Positions 53,204 through 63,272 are shown, numbered from the stretch's first letter. The stretch: DNA of 64,000 nucleotides from Calothrix sp. PCC 7507 (GCF_000316575.1 NC_019682.1:3346001-3410000), one strand, 5' to 3'. Made by a program: numbers and translations. Notes: generated by a model not told the origin, from the letters alone.

Positions 53204-55417
53204 CTAGATGCGATTAGCCAGTAAGGCGACTGGGTTAACTGCTCCCTTACCTGCCGGATGAATTTCAAAATGGCTGTGTGGTCCAGTACTAAAACCAGTA
53301 CTACCCATTGAAGCAATAATTTGACCTTGATGCACCTGCTGACCTGCTTGCACCAGAATTTTGCTGTTATGACCATAACGGGTCATACTGCCATCAAAAT
53401 GACGAATATCTACAAGGTTCCCGTAGCCGCCATTATTCCAGCCGGCTTTTTCGATTACACCGTCAGCTGACGCGTAAATCGGTGTGCCGGTAGAGTTAGC
53501 AATATCAATTCCCTTGTGTGGCCGTCCCCAGCGCATACCAAAACCAGAGGTAAGAACACCTTTTGCCGGCCATGCATAAGCCACTGACGAAGTGGATGGC
53601 GGAGGTGTAGTCTCATCAATCGGCTTGGGCAGGTATTGATCCACAGCTGCCAAAGGTGGCAATTGTGGAGACACCGAGCGTCCTCGCATTCTTCCCAAAG
53701 AGTCAGAAGAATTGACACGTGTAGGTGCGATTAACCTAGCACCAGATGCATTAGGCAACTGATTAAAGGTTTGGTTGGGCAAGAATTCTGGGTTGATTGG
53801 CTCGCTGGTGGGTCGAGTCGCACCATATACGGGTTTAATCGGCTGGGCCCTATAGTTATTAGCGCCAACAGGGGAAGGAACAGCAATCTGCACCGCATTC
53901 CGTGGAGAAACGGGGCTGGATACTGCAAAATTGTTTGGACTAGGCACAGGGAGCGACACAGCAGCATTGTTAGCTTCAGGAGATTCTGGCGCAACTACAC
54001 CGGCTTGTTGGGCACGGTATTTCTCCCTTAATCTCTCGATTTCTGCTTGTAAGCTCCGTAAGCGCTCATTACCTTTTGTTCTTGCTACCTTCTCCGGTTT
54101 TTTAGGCAACTGGATGCCGGCATAAACTTTGGGCACTGGAGTATCGCCACCAACGCCATAAGTATTAGCTAGGTTAGGATTTGCCGACATCAGGTCGTTT
54201 GCAGTTGCTGGTGTCGGGTCGGTTATGTTGCTGCTGTTGGCAATGACTGATAACTGTGAGGATACAGGTAGGTTTAAGTTAGCACTAGCTGTATTCACAG
54301 GTGTAGTGACTAACTTAGCAGTAGAGGGGTTAGTTGCTAACTGAGACTGGTTAGCAGTGCTGCGGTCAACCCCAGTAGCAGGAATAATCAGTTTTTGACT
54401 GATTTGCAGTTGGTCGGGATTGGTGAGATTATTGGCCCTGACTAATTCTGAAACGGAAATACCATAACGGCTAGCGATCGCTGCTAGTGTATCCCCAGGC
54501 TTAACTTCGTAGGCTACGGGTTCCGATAGTGCGGCAACTTTTAGTGTGGCTGGTGCAGGTGTTGCCAGGGGCGCACTAGTGACTTGTGCCTGTTTTAAGC
54601 TAGATATCAGGTTGTTTTTATTAACATCAGCGAGGGTTGGTAACTGTTCAGTTACGGTGCTGCTCGCGTTAACCTGTGGTGCTGTTTCAACTGTAGTTGT
54701 TGGCTGCGCCGACCCAATAGTAGCTTGTGATAAACCTTTGGTCTCCTCAGACCGCAACTCCGCCAGGCTCTTTTTTAAACGGCTCGATTTTTCTTGTAAG
54801 CGATTTAGTGCAAACTCTTGCTGCGCCTTCAGTTGTGCATTGATTTCACTGCTGGCGACTTTGCTCTCTGTTGTCACTGTTTGTGGTTTCTCAGTCAGCG
54901 ACGTGGCTTGAGAGCCAATATCACCACTAACACTAGAGAGTTTTTGCAATTCCCTAGACTTGGCTGTTTGCCCCTGTAATGCTTGGGGGTGCAGATAAAA
55001 GGAAGTTTTGTAATTTGCTGCTGATGCAGGAACTTGCAATTTAGCTTCCAGCCCAGGCACTTGTGAAATTGCTGTTGGTTCCACTATGACAGAATGTTCC
55101 GGCAGACTCGCTAATGAGTCGGCTTTAGTCTCTAGCTTTGTGGGGGCAAATTTTACATCAGTGTCGGGAGCAGCCGGTAGCGCTGAAGCTGCCTTTTGGC
55201 TACCTACAGGAGCCGCTGCTTGGGCTTGATCGCCTTGTCGCGTCATCAAAAGGCTGGTTGCGCCCATTGAAATTGCCAAGCCAATCACGGCAGCTTTTGT
55301 ATGCGCCCGACGGTTAGCCTTGGGATTTACCACATTGAGTTGCTCCACCGGGGCACTTTCGCTGTTGGGGGTATTTTTCAGCACAGCCTTTACTCTCTTT
55401 TTTAATGCTCGTTTCAA
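53204..55417 (-). CDS. Peptidoglycan M23 metallopeptidase with LysM domain
   Basis: A 737-residue cell-wall protein. A basic N-terminus precedes a transmembrane/signal helix (KAAVIGLAISMGATSLLMT). A long Ala/Pro/Ser-rich linker with a coiled coil (LEAKL..LQEKSSRLKKSLAEL) leads to one LysM domain (YEVKPGDTLAAIASRYGISV). The C-terminal M23 domain has zinc ligands in HKGIDIAN and GPHSHFEIHP. It resembles NlpD/EnvC-type amidase activators or endopeptidases. The start is taken as TTG 55417 because a perfect AGGAGG lies 6 bp upstream of it; an in-frame TTG at 55480 lacks one. Confidence 0.88.
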   Translation of the reverse strand: MKRALKKRVKAVLKNTPNSESAPVEQLNVVNPKANRRAHTKAAVIGLAISMGATSLLMTRQGDQAQAAAPVGSQKAASALPAAPDTDVKFAPTKLETKADSLASLPEHSVIVEPTAISQVPGLEAKLQVPASAANYKTSFYLHPQALQGQTAKSRELQKLSSVSGDIGSQATSLTEKPQTVTTESKVASSEINAQLKAQQEFALNRLQEKSSRLKKSLAELRSEETKGLSQATIGSAQPTTTVETAPQVNASSTVTEQLPTLADVNKNNLISSLKQAQVTSAPLATPAPATLKVAALSEPVAYEVKPGDTLAAIASRYGISVSELVRANNLTNPDQLQISQKLIIPATGVDRSTANQSQLATNPSTAKLVTTPVNTASANLNLPVSSQLSVIANSSNITDPTPATANDLMSANPNLANTYGVGGDTPVPKVYAGIQLPKKPEKVARTKGNERLRSLQAEIERLREKYRAQQAGVVAPESPEANNAAVSLPVPSPNNFAVSSPVSPRNAVQIAVPSPVGANNYRAQPIKPVYGATRPTSEPINPEFLPNQTFNQLPNASGARLIAPTRVNSSDSLGRMRGRSVSPQLPPLAAVDQYLPKPIDETTPPPSTSSVAYAWPAKGVLTSGFGMRWGRPHKGIDIANSTGTPIYASADGVIEKAGWNNGGYGNLVDIRHFDGSMTRYGHNSKILVQAGQQVHQGQIIASMGSTGFSTGPHSHFEIHPAGKGAVNPVALLANRI

Positions 55418-56215
55418 AGACGACCTCCTAAGAACACTAGCGCTTAACTGACCTCGATTTTTCAGTCTGATACTAGTCAATGATTTAGATCACATCGAAA
55501 GATAGATCAAGATCACACCCACCAGAGATACTTACGCAAGATTAACCTGCTTCTCTGATTTAGACAAGTTCACACTTTTTTAGCAAAACTTTAAAATTGC
55601 TGTGCCGACTTGTCCACTCCACACCTCACACCCCAGGATGCTTTGCTCTTTGCAGTAGTTCAAACAGCTTGTCTTGCTCTAATAGCAGGGACTGGACAAA
55701 CACAACTCTTTGCCGCGTCCACTGTCGCTTTCAGCAATTGACTTGCCACGACTTCTGGAAAAACAATGCTCCCTGCTGTAGATATCTTCAAGATATTTCT
55801 ACCAAATCCGTCTTCCCAGCTCGACACTTTACGTTGATTATTCCCAAAAAGACAACCGTGTAAACTCGCACCTACATTTGCGCCCCTGAAAAATACTTTT
55901 TAAGCCAAAGTCATGGAAATGCCCTATAAGACTGGCTCTTAACCCTTTTGTTCCTAAGTCCAAGATAATTGAAATTCATCAAAATCTATCATTGAAATTT
56001 GGCATTGGCTCGTTTTTCCTATACAAATTTCTTATATTAGCTCACCTCTATTCGTAAGTGTTTAAGACTACATTTTGCAGCAGCTTAGACAATAAAGTAT
56101 AGCCATTCATGTTGTTATGGCTGTAACAAACGATATTTTTACTTAAAGAAATTACCCTTTTAATTAATATCTTATGTCTTAATAAGTATTTTTACTTAAA
56201 AATGCTAGAAGCACT
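55418..56215. other. 800-bp intergenic region upstream of the M23 gene
   Basis: No credible gene; a Cys-rich 88-codon open frame at 55597 lacks any coding signature. A CRP-like sequence, AATGATTTAGATCACA, lies at 55479-55494, upstream of the M23 start. The part near 56041-56215 is AT-rich. Confidence 0.4.
55479..55494 (-). promoter_or_regulatory. Candidate CRP-family site upstream of the M23 gene
   Basis: AATGATTTAGATCACA matches 12 of 14 bases of the core GTGATCTAGATCAC palindrome. One half is strong and the other weak. It lies about 62 bp from the start codon. Confidence 0.3.
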
Positions 56216-56677
56216 CTACTGTAAGTAACCTAGCTGACGACGGGCTTCAAATAATCCTACGGCTACGCTTACGGAGAGGTTTAAGCTGCGAACCTGGGGT
56301 TGGTGCATGGGAATGTGGAGGGTGGCATCACAAGCTGATAAAACTGTGGGTGATAAGCCAGTGGTTTCACTACCAAACAGCAGCCAATCGTTGGCTTGAA
56401 ACTGAAATTGCACATAGTTAGAACTGCCACCGACACTGAATCCTAGCCATCTGCCGCCGCGTTCTTGATGTAGAGTTTGAAAGGCTGCCAACGATTCGTG
56501 ATAGTGCAGTTTGACATAAGGCCAATAATCTAAACCAGCTCTTTTGAGGTAGCGATCGCTGATTTCAAACCCTAAAGGCCCTACCAAGTGTAATTCTGTA
56601 CCCGTCGCAGCACAAGTGCGAGCAATGTTGCCTGTGTTGGGCGGAATTTGTGGGTTTACTAGAACGACCTGGGGCAT
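56216..56677 (-). CDS. trmL: tRNA (cytidine(34)-2'-O)-methyltransferase
   Basis: A 153-residue minimal SPOUT methyltransferase without an extra RNA-binding domain, the TrmL form that methylates the wobble ribose of tRNA-Leu. The motifs are NPQIPPNTGNIARTCAATGT (motif 1), LLFGSETTGLS (motif 2) and IPMHQPQVRSLNLSVSVAVG (motif 3), which together form the trefoil-knot SAM site. The length and start (VVLVNPQIPPNTGN) are standard. Confidence 0.93.
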   Translation of the reverse strand: MPQVVLVNPQIPPNTGNIARTCAATGTELHLVGPLGFEISDRYLKRAGLDYWPYVKLHYHESLAAFQTLHQERGGRWLGFSVGGSSNYVQFQFQANDWLLFGSETTGLSPTVLSACDATLHIPMHQPQVRSLNLSVSVAVGLFEARRQLGYLQ

Positions 56678-56959
56678 TTTCTGTGGATTAAATGTGTGCT
56701 AAAAAACAATGTATCAAATGTGCGAAATCTACCAAAAGACGCAGGCGATCTATAGGTTTTATTAATAATCTGCAAGTTATTCCCATAGATTAGAATTTTT
56801 AAACACCGCAAAAAATTTCCCAGAATTCTATCTGAGAGCATTTTTGATGAGAAATAAAGAAGATACCAATTTTGTGGCGATCGTGTTTGCGGGTATTTCC
56901 TGGAGATACAAACGACTCCAGGAAAATCTACCATGAGTAAGAAGACAGGGGATGTAGTG

Positions 56960-58099
56960 TTAAGCCATCAGGGGGGAACACAGCTTATTTTCTAATTCGA
57001 TTTCCCGTTCTTGCGTGGCCACAATCGCCTGAGTGATGACGCGCCCAGAATCGAAACCGACGCTGTGCAGCTGTAACCACTGTTGGGCTTCGTTACCTTC
57101 GCGGAGTATTTTTTGTAAGGGCGACAGAAAACAGCTAAAGCCTTGCTGTTTAGCGATCGCCCAGACTTCCTGATAAAGTTCGCCAATCCAATCTCTAGCT
57201 AAGATGCTGCGGCCATCTTGCCAATGCCTGAGTTGGGCATCAAGACTAGCACGAGATGCTGCTGCTTCATTTTCCGCAGTCAGGGTAATAAGTTCTGTGG
57301 GTGTGAGGGTGCTTTGGGTTAACGGATCGATGGCGGGGTTTTCCATTATCTGCAATAACCGGGCTTCTAGCAATGCGGTAATTGCTAGTAAAGCGATCGG
57401 ATCTGTAACTAAATCGCAAATTCGCAGCTCTAGACGATTGAGATCATAGGGGCGGCGATCGCCATTTGGTCGTACTGATGACCACAGATGGCGCACGTTC
57501 TGCATGGTGCCAGCAGCTAGCTGTTCTTCCACCCACTGGATATGGTGGGCGTGGCTGGCGAATAAAGGCACATTAGCGGGGGTTTGGGGGAAGACGCCCC
57601 AGCGTGTAGAGTGATAGCCTGTAGTTTTACCGTTTAGGAACGGAGACGAGGCGCTGAGGGCAAGAAATAGGGGTGCTTCCAGACGGATCACCCGACAGGC
57701 GCGCATGAGTAGTTCTGGATCGCTGATACCGACGTTAATGTGAACGCTAGCGGTGACTACTTTTGTGCCGTAGGTTTGCTCAATATAGTCGTGATAGGGG
57801 TTAGTGGGATCGGAACGAAAAAAGCGATCGCTCCCACCCAAAGATAGGGTACTGCCTGGAATCAGGGTATAGTCGCCCAAACGCTTGATGTAGTTTCGCA
57901 GTTGCCGACGCGGACGCAACAACGCACACAATAAAGTCTCATATCTGTGCAGTGGTTTAGTGATGTACTCCACATTGCGACTATCTGGCTCCCGCACAAA
58001 TGCATCTAAAGCCGCAACAATCTTGTCGGAGAGACCGACGATTTCACCTTGAGGTGTCCCCGTGTACATCTCAATCTCAAAGCCTTTCGTTAAGACCAC
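56960..58099 (-). CDS. gshA: Glutamate-cysteine ligase, cyanobacterial type
   Basis: A 379-residue enzyme joining glutamate and cysteine in the first step of glutathione synthesis. FEIEMYTGTPQGEIVGLSDK at the N-terminus, PGSTLSLGGSDRFFRSDPTN and VTASVHINVGI are characteristic of the cyanobacterial GshA subgroup related to GCS2. The start is GTG 58099 with a GAGGAG Shine-Dalgarno 5 bp upstream. It appears to be a single-gene unit. It supplies glutathione for the GrxD and GST proteins elsewhere in the window. Confidence 0.93.
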   Translation of the reverse strand: MVLTKGFEIEMYTGTPQGEIVGLSDKIVAALDAFVREPDSRNVEYITKPLHRYETLLCALLRPRRQLRNYIKRLGDYTLIPGSTLSLGGSDRFFRSDPTNPYHDYIEQTYGTKVVTASVHINVGISDPELLMRACRVIRLEAPLFLALSASSPFLNGKTTGYHSTRWGVFPQTPANVPLFASHAHHIQWVEEQLAAGTMQNVRHLWSSVRPNGDRRPYDLNRLELRICDLVTDPIALLAITALLEARLLQIMENPAIDPLTQSTLTPTELITLTAENEAAASRASLDAQLRHWQDGRSILARDWIGELYQEVWAIAKQQGFSCFLSPLQKILREGNEAQQWLQLHSVGFDSGRVITQAIVATQEREIELENKLCSPLMA

Positions 58100-58383
58100 T
58101 TTGTTCTCCTCGCCTCTCCTAAGCCTATAAATTGTATCGAATTAGACGATTTTTTGCACTCTCATTAAAGCTAAATCCAAGTTAAGAATCATTGAATCAA
58201 TAGCTAAGAAAGATGAAGTGGTTTACCTAAATCTACGAGAAATTATGCAGGGTGTAAGTATAAAAAAAATATTAGGCAGAAGTCAAACAATTTTGGATTG
58301 ATCACATAGATAAATATAGAAATCAATTCAGGGACTTGAAAATTTTGTATTGTGACTCATATTTTATTTGCACTTGATGCTTG

Positions 58384-59601
58384 TCAACCCCTTTTCTTCC
58401 TTTTAACTTTTGTCTCCTGGCTTTGAGGCTTAGTGTATTGCGAAATGAATTTATCAGGTAAATCATCCTCTAGAGCAATTTCCAGACGGATAAATTCTGC
58501 CCAAACTTCACTGCTGAGTAAATTTAAAGCACTCTCATAATTATAAGTAGCGATCGCGCCGATAACTTCTCGCCATCCTATCCTTAATTGTTCAAGAAAA
58601 TCCTCTTCACCTGTAATTTGATTCAGTAAAGCAAGCGCAGTTTGAAAACACGCTAAATCATCAGTTAATTTTTTTGATTTTAGTACCACATTTAACCACA
58701 CCGCTAGAAGTTCTAGCCAGCTATTTTGCTGTATTGCTGTGAGTGCTAACTCTTCCATACCTAGCACACCCCAAATACACAAAGGCTCGATTGCTAGTTG
58801 CGAATCATCTGTTTTTAGAGCATTTACCCACAATTTATCAGCAATAACAGCTAATGTATTTGATGGCAATTCTAAAACTTGCTTACCATTTCTTATTTGA
58901 ATACTCAACTTATCTACTATCTGATCAACAATAACCAAAAGTGATATTTCTTTACTAATAGTTTGTGTTGACGATAATACTCGAAAAGCCGTCACAATTT
59001 TACCTTTTTCTGGTATATGAAATTCCAAATCTGAATCCTGAATGATTTGCTGTATTTTCTCAAGTTGTAAAGCAGAGATATCAGTAATTTTATGATCAAT
59101 ATTAATAAAATTTGCAGAGTCAGTTAAGTCTCTTCTGGTTTCACTTAAAGATTGAGACTGAAAAATAATTTTTTCTTCTAAAGGCTCTGTAATAGCATAA
59201 ATTTGTACAGAATATGGAGGCTGTAACACAGTACCTTGCTCATAAAATGTACGCCCTTCAGCAGTAACCGTAATTGGTGATTTAACCGCCAAAGTTTGTA
59301 AATTCTGAAGATTTTTAATAGTACTTCGCACAAATATCGGATCAAGCCCAAGTATCGATGCTAATTCATCTCCTGTTGGCGGAATGTCAAATTCAATTCC
59401 CGCACGGATAATAAACTCTTCAAGTACGTTAAATGGACGAGGTTCTTGTATTGTAATTTCGACAATATTTTGACGCAAGTTATAGCGAACTTGACGCGCT
59501 GATAAAACTGATAAACTTGCATTTTGCGATTCAATTTCGCCTACTAACTTCTGGAGACTATCATCAATAGATTTAGCAGCAGATGGGAGAAACATCAACA
59601 A
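58384..59601 (-). CDS. Unknown protein with winged-helix-like segment
   Basis: A 405-residue protein I cannot assign. Residues ~60-110 (FNVLEEFIIRAGIEFDIPPT, DPIFVRSTIKNLQNLQTLAV) look like a winged-helix with ITVTAEGRTFYEQG as the wing. The middle is beta-rich (EFHIPEKGKIVTAFRVLSST). The C-terminal ~150 residues are helical, and the tail is basic (KVKRKKRG). It starts inside the end of the modified HTH gene (29-bp overlap). The base composition is AT-rich compared with the flanking gshA and cnb genes, a hint of transfer. It could be a solitary piece of a defence or regulatory system. Confidence 0.55.
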   Translation of the reverse strand: MLMFLPSAAKSIDDSLQKLVGEIESQNASLSVLSARQVRYNLRQNIVEITIQEPRPFNVLEEFIIRAGIEFDIPPTGDELASILGLDPIFVRSTIKNLQNLQTLAVKSPITVTAEGRTFYEQGTVLQPPYSVQIYAITEPLEEKIIFQSQSLSETRRDLTDSANFINIDHKITDISALQLEKIQQIIQDSDLEFHIPEKGKIVTAFRVLSSTQTISKEISLLVIVDQIVDKLSIQIRNGKQVLELPSNTLAVIADKLWVNALKTDDSQLAIEPLCIWGVLGMEELALTAIQQNSWLELLAVWLNVVLKSKKLTDDLACFQTALALLNQITGEEDFLEQLRIGWREVIGAIATYNYESALNLLSSEVWAEFIRLEIALEDDLPDKFISQYTKPQSQETKVKRKKRG

Positions 59602-59908
59602 AACCTCTATGTAGAAGCACTTGGAATTCTTGTATTACATAATGAAGTGCAGAATGTGGGATATCAATTTCGGCACAAAGTTGAATTAAGGAGCGGGAGT
59701 CCGCTGCTCTTGCTCGCTTGATTTGTGTTCCTAATACCAATTCAAATAATGTTTGCAACACATACATTCTTCGTACGGGCACGGCTTCCATAGACTTTCG
59801 GGAAAACCGATAGTTTATGGGTGCCGTGCCCCTACCCATCTGTCGTATTCTTTTTTTAAATTGGTATAACCCTGGGAACTCGCGTTCCACAATTTTTCTG
59901 ACCTTCAT
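59573..59908 (-). CDS. HTH-type regulator remnant carrying an in-frame MITE
   Basis: The outer parts read MKVRKIVEREFPGL and GTQIKRARAADSRSLIQLCA, together matching the N-terminus of a cyanobacterial XRE-like HTH family. Between them a 132-bp element plus a 3-bp target duplication adds 45 codons (YQFKKRIRQMG...TLFELVL) without closing the frame. The C-terminus then ends early at 111 residues, short of the usual HTH length. It is probably non-functional, or functional only if the insert is tolerated. Confidence 0.5.
   Translation of the reverse strand: MKVRKIVEREFPGLYQFKKRIRQMGRGTAPINYRFSRKSMEAVPVRRMYVLQTLFELVLGTQIKRARAADSRSLIQLCAEIDIPHSALHYVIQEFQVLLHRGFVDVSPICC
59735..59866. mobile_element. 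132-bp MITE with TACCAATT termini and TAA target duplication
   Basis: The terminal inverted repeats TACCAATTCAAA/TTTAAATTGGTA are flanked on both sides by TAA (59732-59734 and 59867-59869). Inside is a hairpin, GGGCACGGC/GCCGTGCCC. It encodes no transposase. Removing the element and one TAA restores a continuous HTH reading frame. Confidence 0.85.
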
Positions 59909-60002
59909 TTCTCAATTATCAACTCTCAATGGATGATTATTAATCCACAATTGAGAGTTTAATGTGCAAATTACAAGATGATCGGCTTAATAGCCCCTTC
60001 CC

Positions 60003-61409
60003 TCAACGCCCGATTTCTACGTCTTCGAGGATACCAAGTGCATCGGGGACGAGAACGGCCGCGGAGTAGTAGGTGGTAACGAGGTAGGAGATAATGGCCT
60101 TTTCGCTGATGCCCGTGAATCGGACAGACAAGCCTGGTTGGTATTCGTCGGGGATACCAGTTTGGTGTAGCCCAATCACGCCTTGATCTTCCACACCAGT
60201 GCGGAGTATCAGGATAGAACTGGTCTGGTTCTTGGTAATCGGGATCTTGTTAGAGGGAAGAATCGGTACATTGCGCCACGTGATTATCTTGCTGCCATCG
60301 ATGTCGATGGTGTCTGGATAGATGCCTCGACGGTTACACTCCCGACCGAAGGCTGCAATAGTGCGGGGATGAGCCAGGAAGAACCTGGATTTCCGCCGAC
60401 GGGTGATCAGTTCGTCAAGGTCATCGGGAGTGGGGGGACCACTGCGGGTGTAGATGCGTTGTTTGAGGTCAGCATTGTGCAGCAACCCAAATTCGCGGTT
60501 GTTGATCAGCTCGTGTTCTTGACGTTCCCGCAATGCTTCAATCGTCAGCCGCAATTGTTGTTCTGTCTGGTTGTACGGTTCATTGTACAGATCGGCAACG
60601 CGAGTATTTACCCGCAACACAGTCTGGGCAATGCTCAACTGATATTCGCGGGGTGAGAGTTCGTAGTCAACAAATGTTCTCGGTAACGCCGTCTCTGTGC
60701 TATGACCGGTCGATAAGGCGATCGCCGCTTCTCCATACTTGTTTTGTGGAAGTTCTGCGCGAGTCCGAAACTGCTCCAGGTGAGCCTGCAAAGCCTGGGA
60801 CTGGTTGAGCAGTTCCCGAAACGCCTGTTGTGGTAGCGCCAATACTGTGGTTTGGGTAACAGCCTTGATCGTGAACTTCCAACTACTGTCTGACTCCACC
60901 AACACGCGATCGCCAAAATAATCACCGTCAGCCAGTACATCCAACAGCGGCTGCTCGTCATACTTGCCAATACCAATCTTGTTCACCTTGCCATGTGCGA
61001 TCAAGAAAAGCTGATTGGCTGGCTGACCTGACTGCACAATAATATCACCAGGGGCAAACTCCTGCTGCACAAACCGACCCGCCAACGTCTCCAGCACCTC
61101 GGTGTTTTCAAACCCTCGCAGCAAGGGCAACTCACCAAGTTCCTGGGGAATCACCTGCACTTCAGATCCAGTGTTGGAGAAACTCAACCGCCCATCACCC
61201 ACGGTATAGGTCAACCGACGGTTCAACCGATAGGTGCCACCCTTCGTCTGCACCCACGGCAACATCTTCAACAACCACCGCGAGGTAATTTCCTGCGTCT
61301 GTGGTGCAGATTTGGTAGTCGTGGACAAATTACGCGCCGCATCTTTACTCAAACTCAGTTGAGGTTGTCCGCTCTCAACATCCAAACCCGAATCATTAGA
61401 ATACGTCAT
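60003..61409 (-). CDS. cnbB: Family 2B encapsulin shell protein (cyclic nucleotide-binding), second copy
   Basis: A 468-residue protein with the family 2B architecture: an N-arm and first part of an HK97-type shell fold ([20 protein letters not shown]), a cyclic-nucleotide-binding domain at about residues 97-205 ([31 protein letters not shown]), then the rest of the shell ([36 protein letters not shown]). It would assemble into a compartment enclosing a terpene synthase. In cyanobacterial geosmin and 2-MIB loci such genes are called cnbA/cnbB. It closely matches its neighbour cnbA. A repeat-filled 590-bp gap separates the two starts and stops. Confidence 0.9.
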   Translation of the reverse strand: MTYSNDSGLDVESGQPQLSLSKDAARNLSTTTKSAPQTQEITSRWLLKMLPWVQTKGGTYRLNRRLTYTVGDGRLSFSNTGSEVQVIPQELGELPLLRGFENTEVLETLAGRFVQQEFAPGDIIVQSGQPANQLFLIAHGKVNKIGIGKYDEQPLLDVLADGDYFGDRVLVESDSSWKFTIKAVTQTTVLALPQQAFRELLNQSQALQAHLEQFRTRAELPQNKYGEAAIALSTGHSTETALPRTFVDYELSPREYQLSIAQTVLRVNTRVADLYNEPYNQTEQQLRLTIEALRERQEHELINNREFGLLHNADLKQRIYTRSGPPTPDDLDELITRRRKSRFFLAHPRTIAAFGRECNRRGIYPDTIDIDGSKIITWRNVPILPSNKIPITKNQTSSILILRTGVEDQGVIGLHQTGIPDEYQPGLSVRFTGISEKAIISYLVTTYYSAAVLVPDALGILEDVEIGR

Positions 61410-61463
61410 TACCTCATCCCCTAGTTAACAATTTTGGATTTTGGATTTTAGATTTTAGATTTT

Positions 61464-61607
61464 AGGACTAGCCCTTTCAAGGTGACAAACCAAGATACAT
61501 TGTTTCAGTGCTACCACCTTGAATCCTACGCTCAGATTTGGGGATTTTTGAAGATCGAAATAACCAATCTTCGTTCCGAATTTCACCACCTTGAAAGGAC
61601 TAGTCCT
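61464..61607. mobile_element. 144-bp MITE-like element, AGGACTAG termini
   Basis: The terminal inverted repeats are 21 bp with one mismatch: AGGACTAGCCCTTTCAAGGT and the complement of ACCTTGAAAGGACTAGTCCT. The flanks are AGATTTT/AGATTTG-like, a possible 7-bp imperfect target duplication. It is non-coding. Confidence 0.7.
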
Positions 61608-61646
61608 AGATTTGTTCCACGTAGCTTGCTTGTTGCGGAGTGGGGA

Positions 61647-61784
61647 TATAGCGCTTCTCGTTTCGATGCAATACACTCTGACCTCTCTCCTAAAAGGAGA
61701 GAGGTTTTGACTCTTGCTCCCCTTCCCTCGCAGGGAAGGGGCTGGGGGTTAGGTCTGTATTCCATGCAATTGAGAACCGCTATA
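61647..61784. mobile_element. 138-bp MITE-like element, TATAGCG termini
   Basis: Left end TATAGCGCTTCTC and right end GAGAACCGCTATA, with a longer imperfect match extending through GATGCAATACA. It is the same family as 42674-42778. The inside is formed by two G/C-rich hairpins. Confidence 0.7.
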
Positions 61785-61862
61785 AATCACAGACGTGTTG
61801 AAATTTTGAATTTTGAATCTTTCAATCCAAAATTCAAAATTTAAAATCTAAAATTCAATCAC

Positions 61863-63272
61863 TTAGCGCCCGATTTCAACATCTTCGAGGATGCCGAGTG
61901 CGTCTGGTACTAAGACGGCTGCGGAGTAGTAGGCGGTGACGAGATAGGAGATGATCGCCTTTTCGCTGATACCTGCGAAGCGGACAGACAAGCTGGGTTG
62001 GTATTCATCGGGGATACCAGTTTGATGTAAGCCGATCACCCCTTGTTTTTCTACACCAGTGCGGAGCAAGAGGATAGAACTGGTGCGGTTATTGGTGATG
62101 GGGATCTTGTTGGAAGGAAAGATGGGTACGCCGCGCCAAGCTGTAACCTGAGCGCCGTTCACATCTACGCTGGTGGGATAGAGTCCGAGGCGGTTGGCTT
62201 CCCGACCGAAAGCAGCGATCGTGCGGGGGTGAGCCAGGAAGAATGCTGGCTCTTTCCATACAGTCGCCAACAACTCGTCTAAGTCATCGGGGGTGGGTGC
62301 GCCGGTACTGCTGTAGATCCGCTGGCTGAGGTCGGCGTTGTGCAGCAACCCGAATTCGCGGTTGTTGAGCAACTCGTATTCTTGACGTTCCCGCAATGCC
62401 TCAATAGTTAGCCGCAGTTGTTCTTCTGTCTGGTTGTACGGTTCGTTGTACAGATCGGCTACGCGGGTACTTATTTGCAACACCGTTTGGGCGATGCTCA
62501 ACTCATATTCCCGGGGCGCAAGGTCGTAATCAGCGAAGGTTCCGGCTAATGCAGTCTCTTGGGGATGATTAGTCGCCACTTCAATGGCGGCTTCACCTTG
62601 GGCATTCTGTGGCTGGTTCAGGCTGGCGCGGAACTGCTCAACATGAGTTTGCAAGGCCTCGGACTGACCGATTAGCCCCTCAAACACCTGTTGGGGTAGG
62701 GACAAAACTATGGTTCTGGTAATTGCCTTGAGGGTGTACTGCCAGGTGTCCTCGGATTGCACCACAGTTTCATCACCGAAATGGTCGCCGTCGGCTAGCA
62801 CGTCCAACACGACCTGCTCGTCATACTTGCCAACACCAATCTTGTTCACCTTGCCACGAGCAATTAGAATTATGCGATCAGCCGGCTGACCAATCTCAAC
62901 GATCACGTCGTCTGGGGCGAACTCCTGCTGCACAAACTGGTTAGCCAACGCGGTCAACACCTGGGTGTCGTTAAACCCTCGCAGCAAGGGCAACTCAGTA
63001 AGTTCCTGGGGAATCACCTGCACCGTTGCTCCGGTGTTGGTGAAACTAACCCGCCCATCACCCACAGAATAACTCAACCGACGGTTGACGCGATATACGC
63101 CACCCTTGGTCTGCACCCACGGCAACAGCTTCAACAACCACCGGGATGTAATTTCCTGGGTCTGTGGTGCAGATTTGGTCGTTGTCGCCAAATTACGCGC
63201 CGCTGCTGTACTCAAACTTAACTGGGGCTGCTGACCCTCAACATTCACACTGGGATCATTAGAATAAGTCAC
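61863..63272 (-). CDS. cnbA: Family 2B encapsulin shell protein (cyclic nucleotide-binding), first copy
   Basis: A 469-residue paralogue of the neighbouring gene, with the same order of parts: N-arm ([20 protein letters not shown]), cyclic-nucleotide-binding domain ([32 protein letters not shown]) and HK97-type shell ([40 protein letters not shown]). The start is GTG 63272 ([11 protein letters not shown]), which aligns with cnbB and has a GGAG Shine-Dalgarno; an in-frame ATG at 63380 would add an unmatched 36-residue leader. It is the first shell gene after the terpene synthase. Two different shells may co-assemble. Confidence 0.9.
   Translation of the reverse strand: MTYSNDPSVNVEGQQPQLSLSTAAARNLATTTKSAPQTQEITSRWLLKLLPWVQTKGGVYRVNRRLSYSVGDGRVSFTNTGATVQVIPQELTELPLLRGFNDTQVLTALANQFVQQEFAPDDVIVEIGQPADRIILIARGKVNKIGVGKYDEQVVLDVLADGDHFGDETVVQSEDTWQYTLKAITRTIVLSLPQQVFEGLIGQSEALQTHVEQFRASLNQPQNAQGEAAIEVATNHPQETALAGTFADYDLAPREYELSIAQTVLQISTRVADLYNEPYNQTEEQLRLTIEALRERQEYELLNNREFGLLHNADLSQRIYSSTGAPTPDDLDELLATVWKEPAFFLAHPRTIAAFGREANRLGLYPTSVDVNGAQVTAWRGVPIFPSNKIPITNNRTSSILLLRTGVEKQGVIGLHQTGIPDEYQPSLSVRFAGISEKAIISYLVTAYYSAAVLVPDALGILEDVEIGR

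Larger units (their letters stand above)
61410..61862. other. cnbA-cnbB gap invaded by two MITE-like elements
   Basis: No gene in 453 bases. Besides the two elements listed separately, it contains runs of GATTTTAGATTTTAGATTTTA and ATTTTGAATTTTGAA at the edges, and GGAGAGAGG and CCTTCCCTCGCAGGGAAGG hairpins. Confidence 0.6.

Noticed and set aside
55597-55863. An 88-codon cysteine-rich open frame upstream of the M23 gene
   Set aside because: It has no ribosome-binding site, no recognisable pattern and a composition typical of translated non-coding DNA.
56659-56934. A 91-codon frame overlapping the start of trmL
   Set aside because: It overlaps the secure trmL start in another frame and covers an AT-rich gap; no conserved features.
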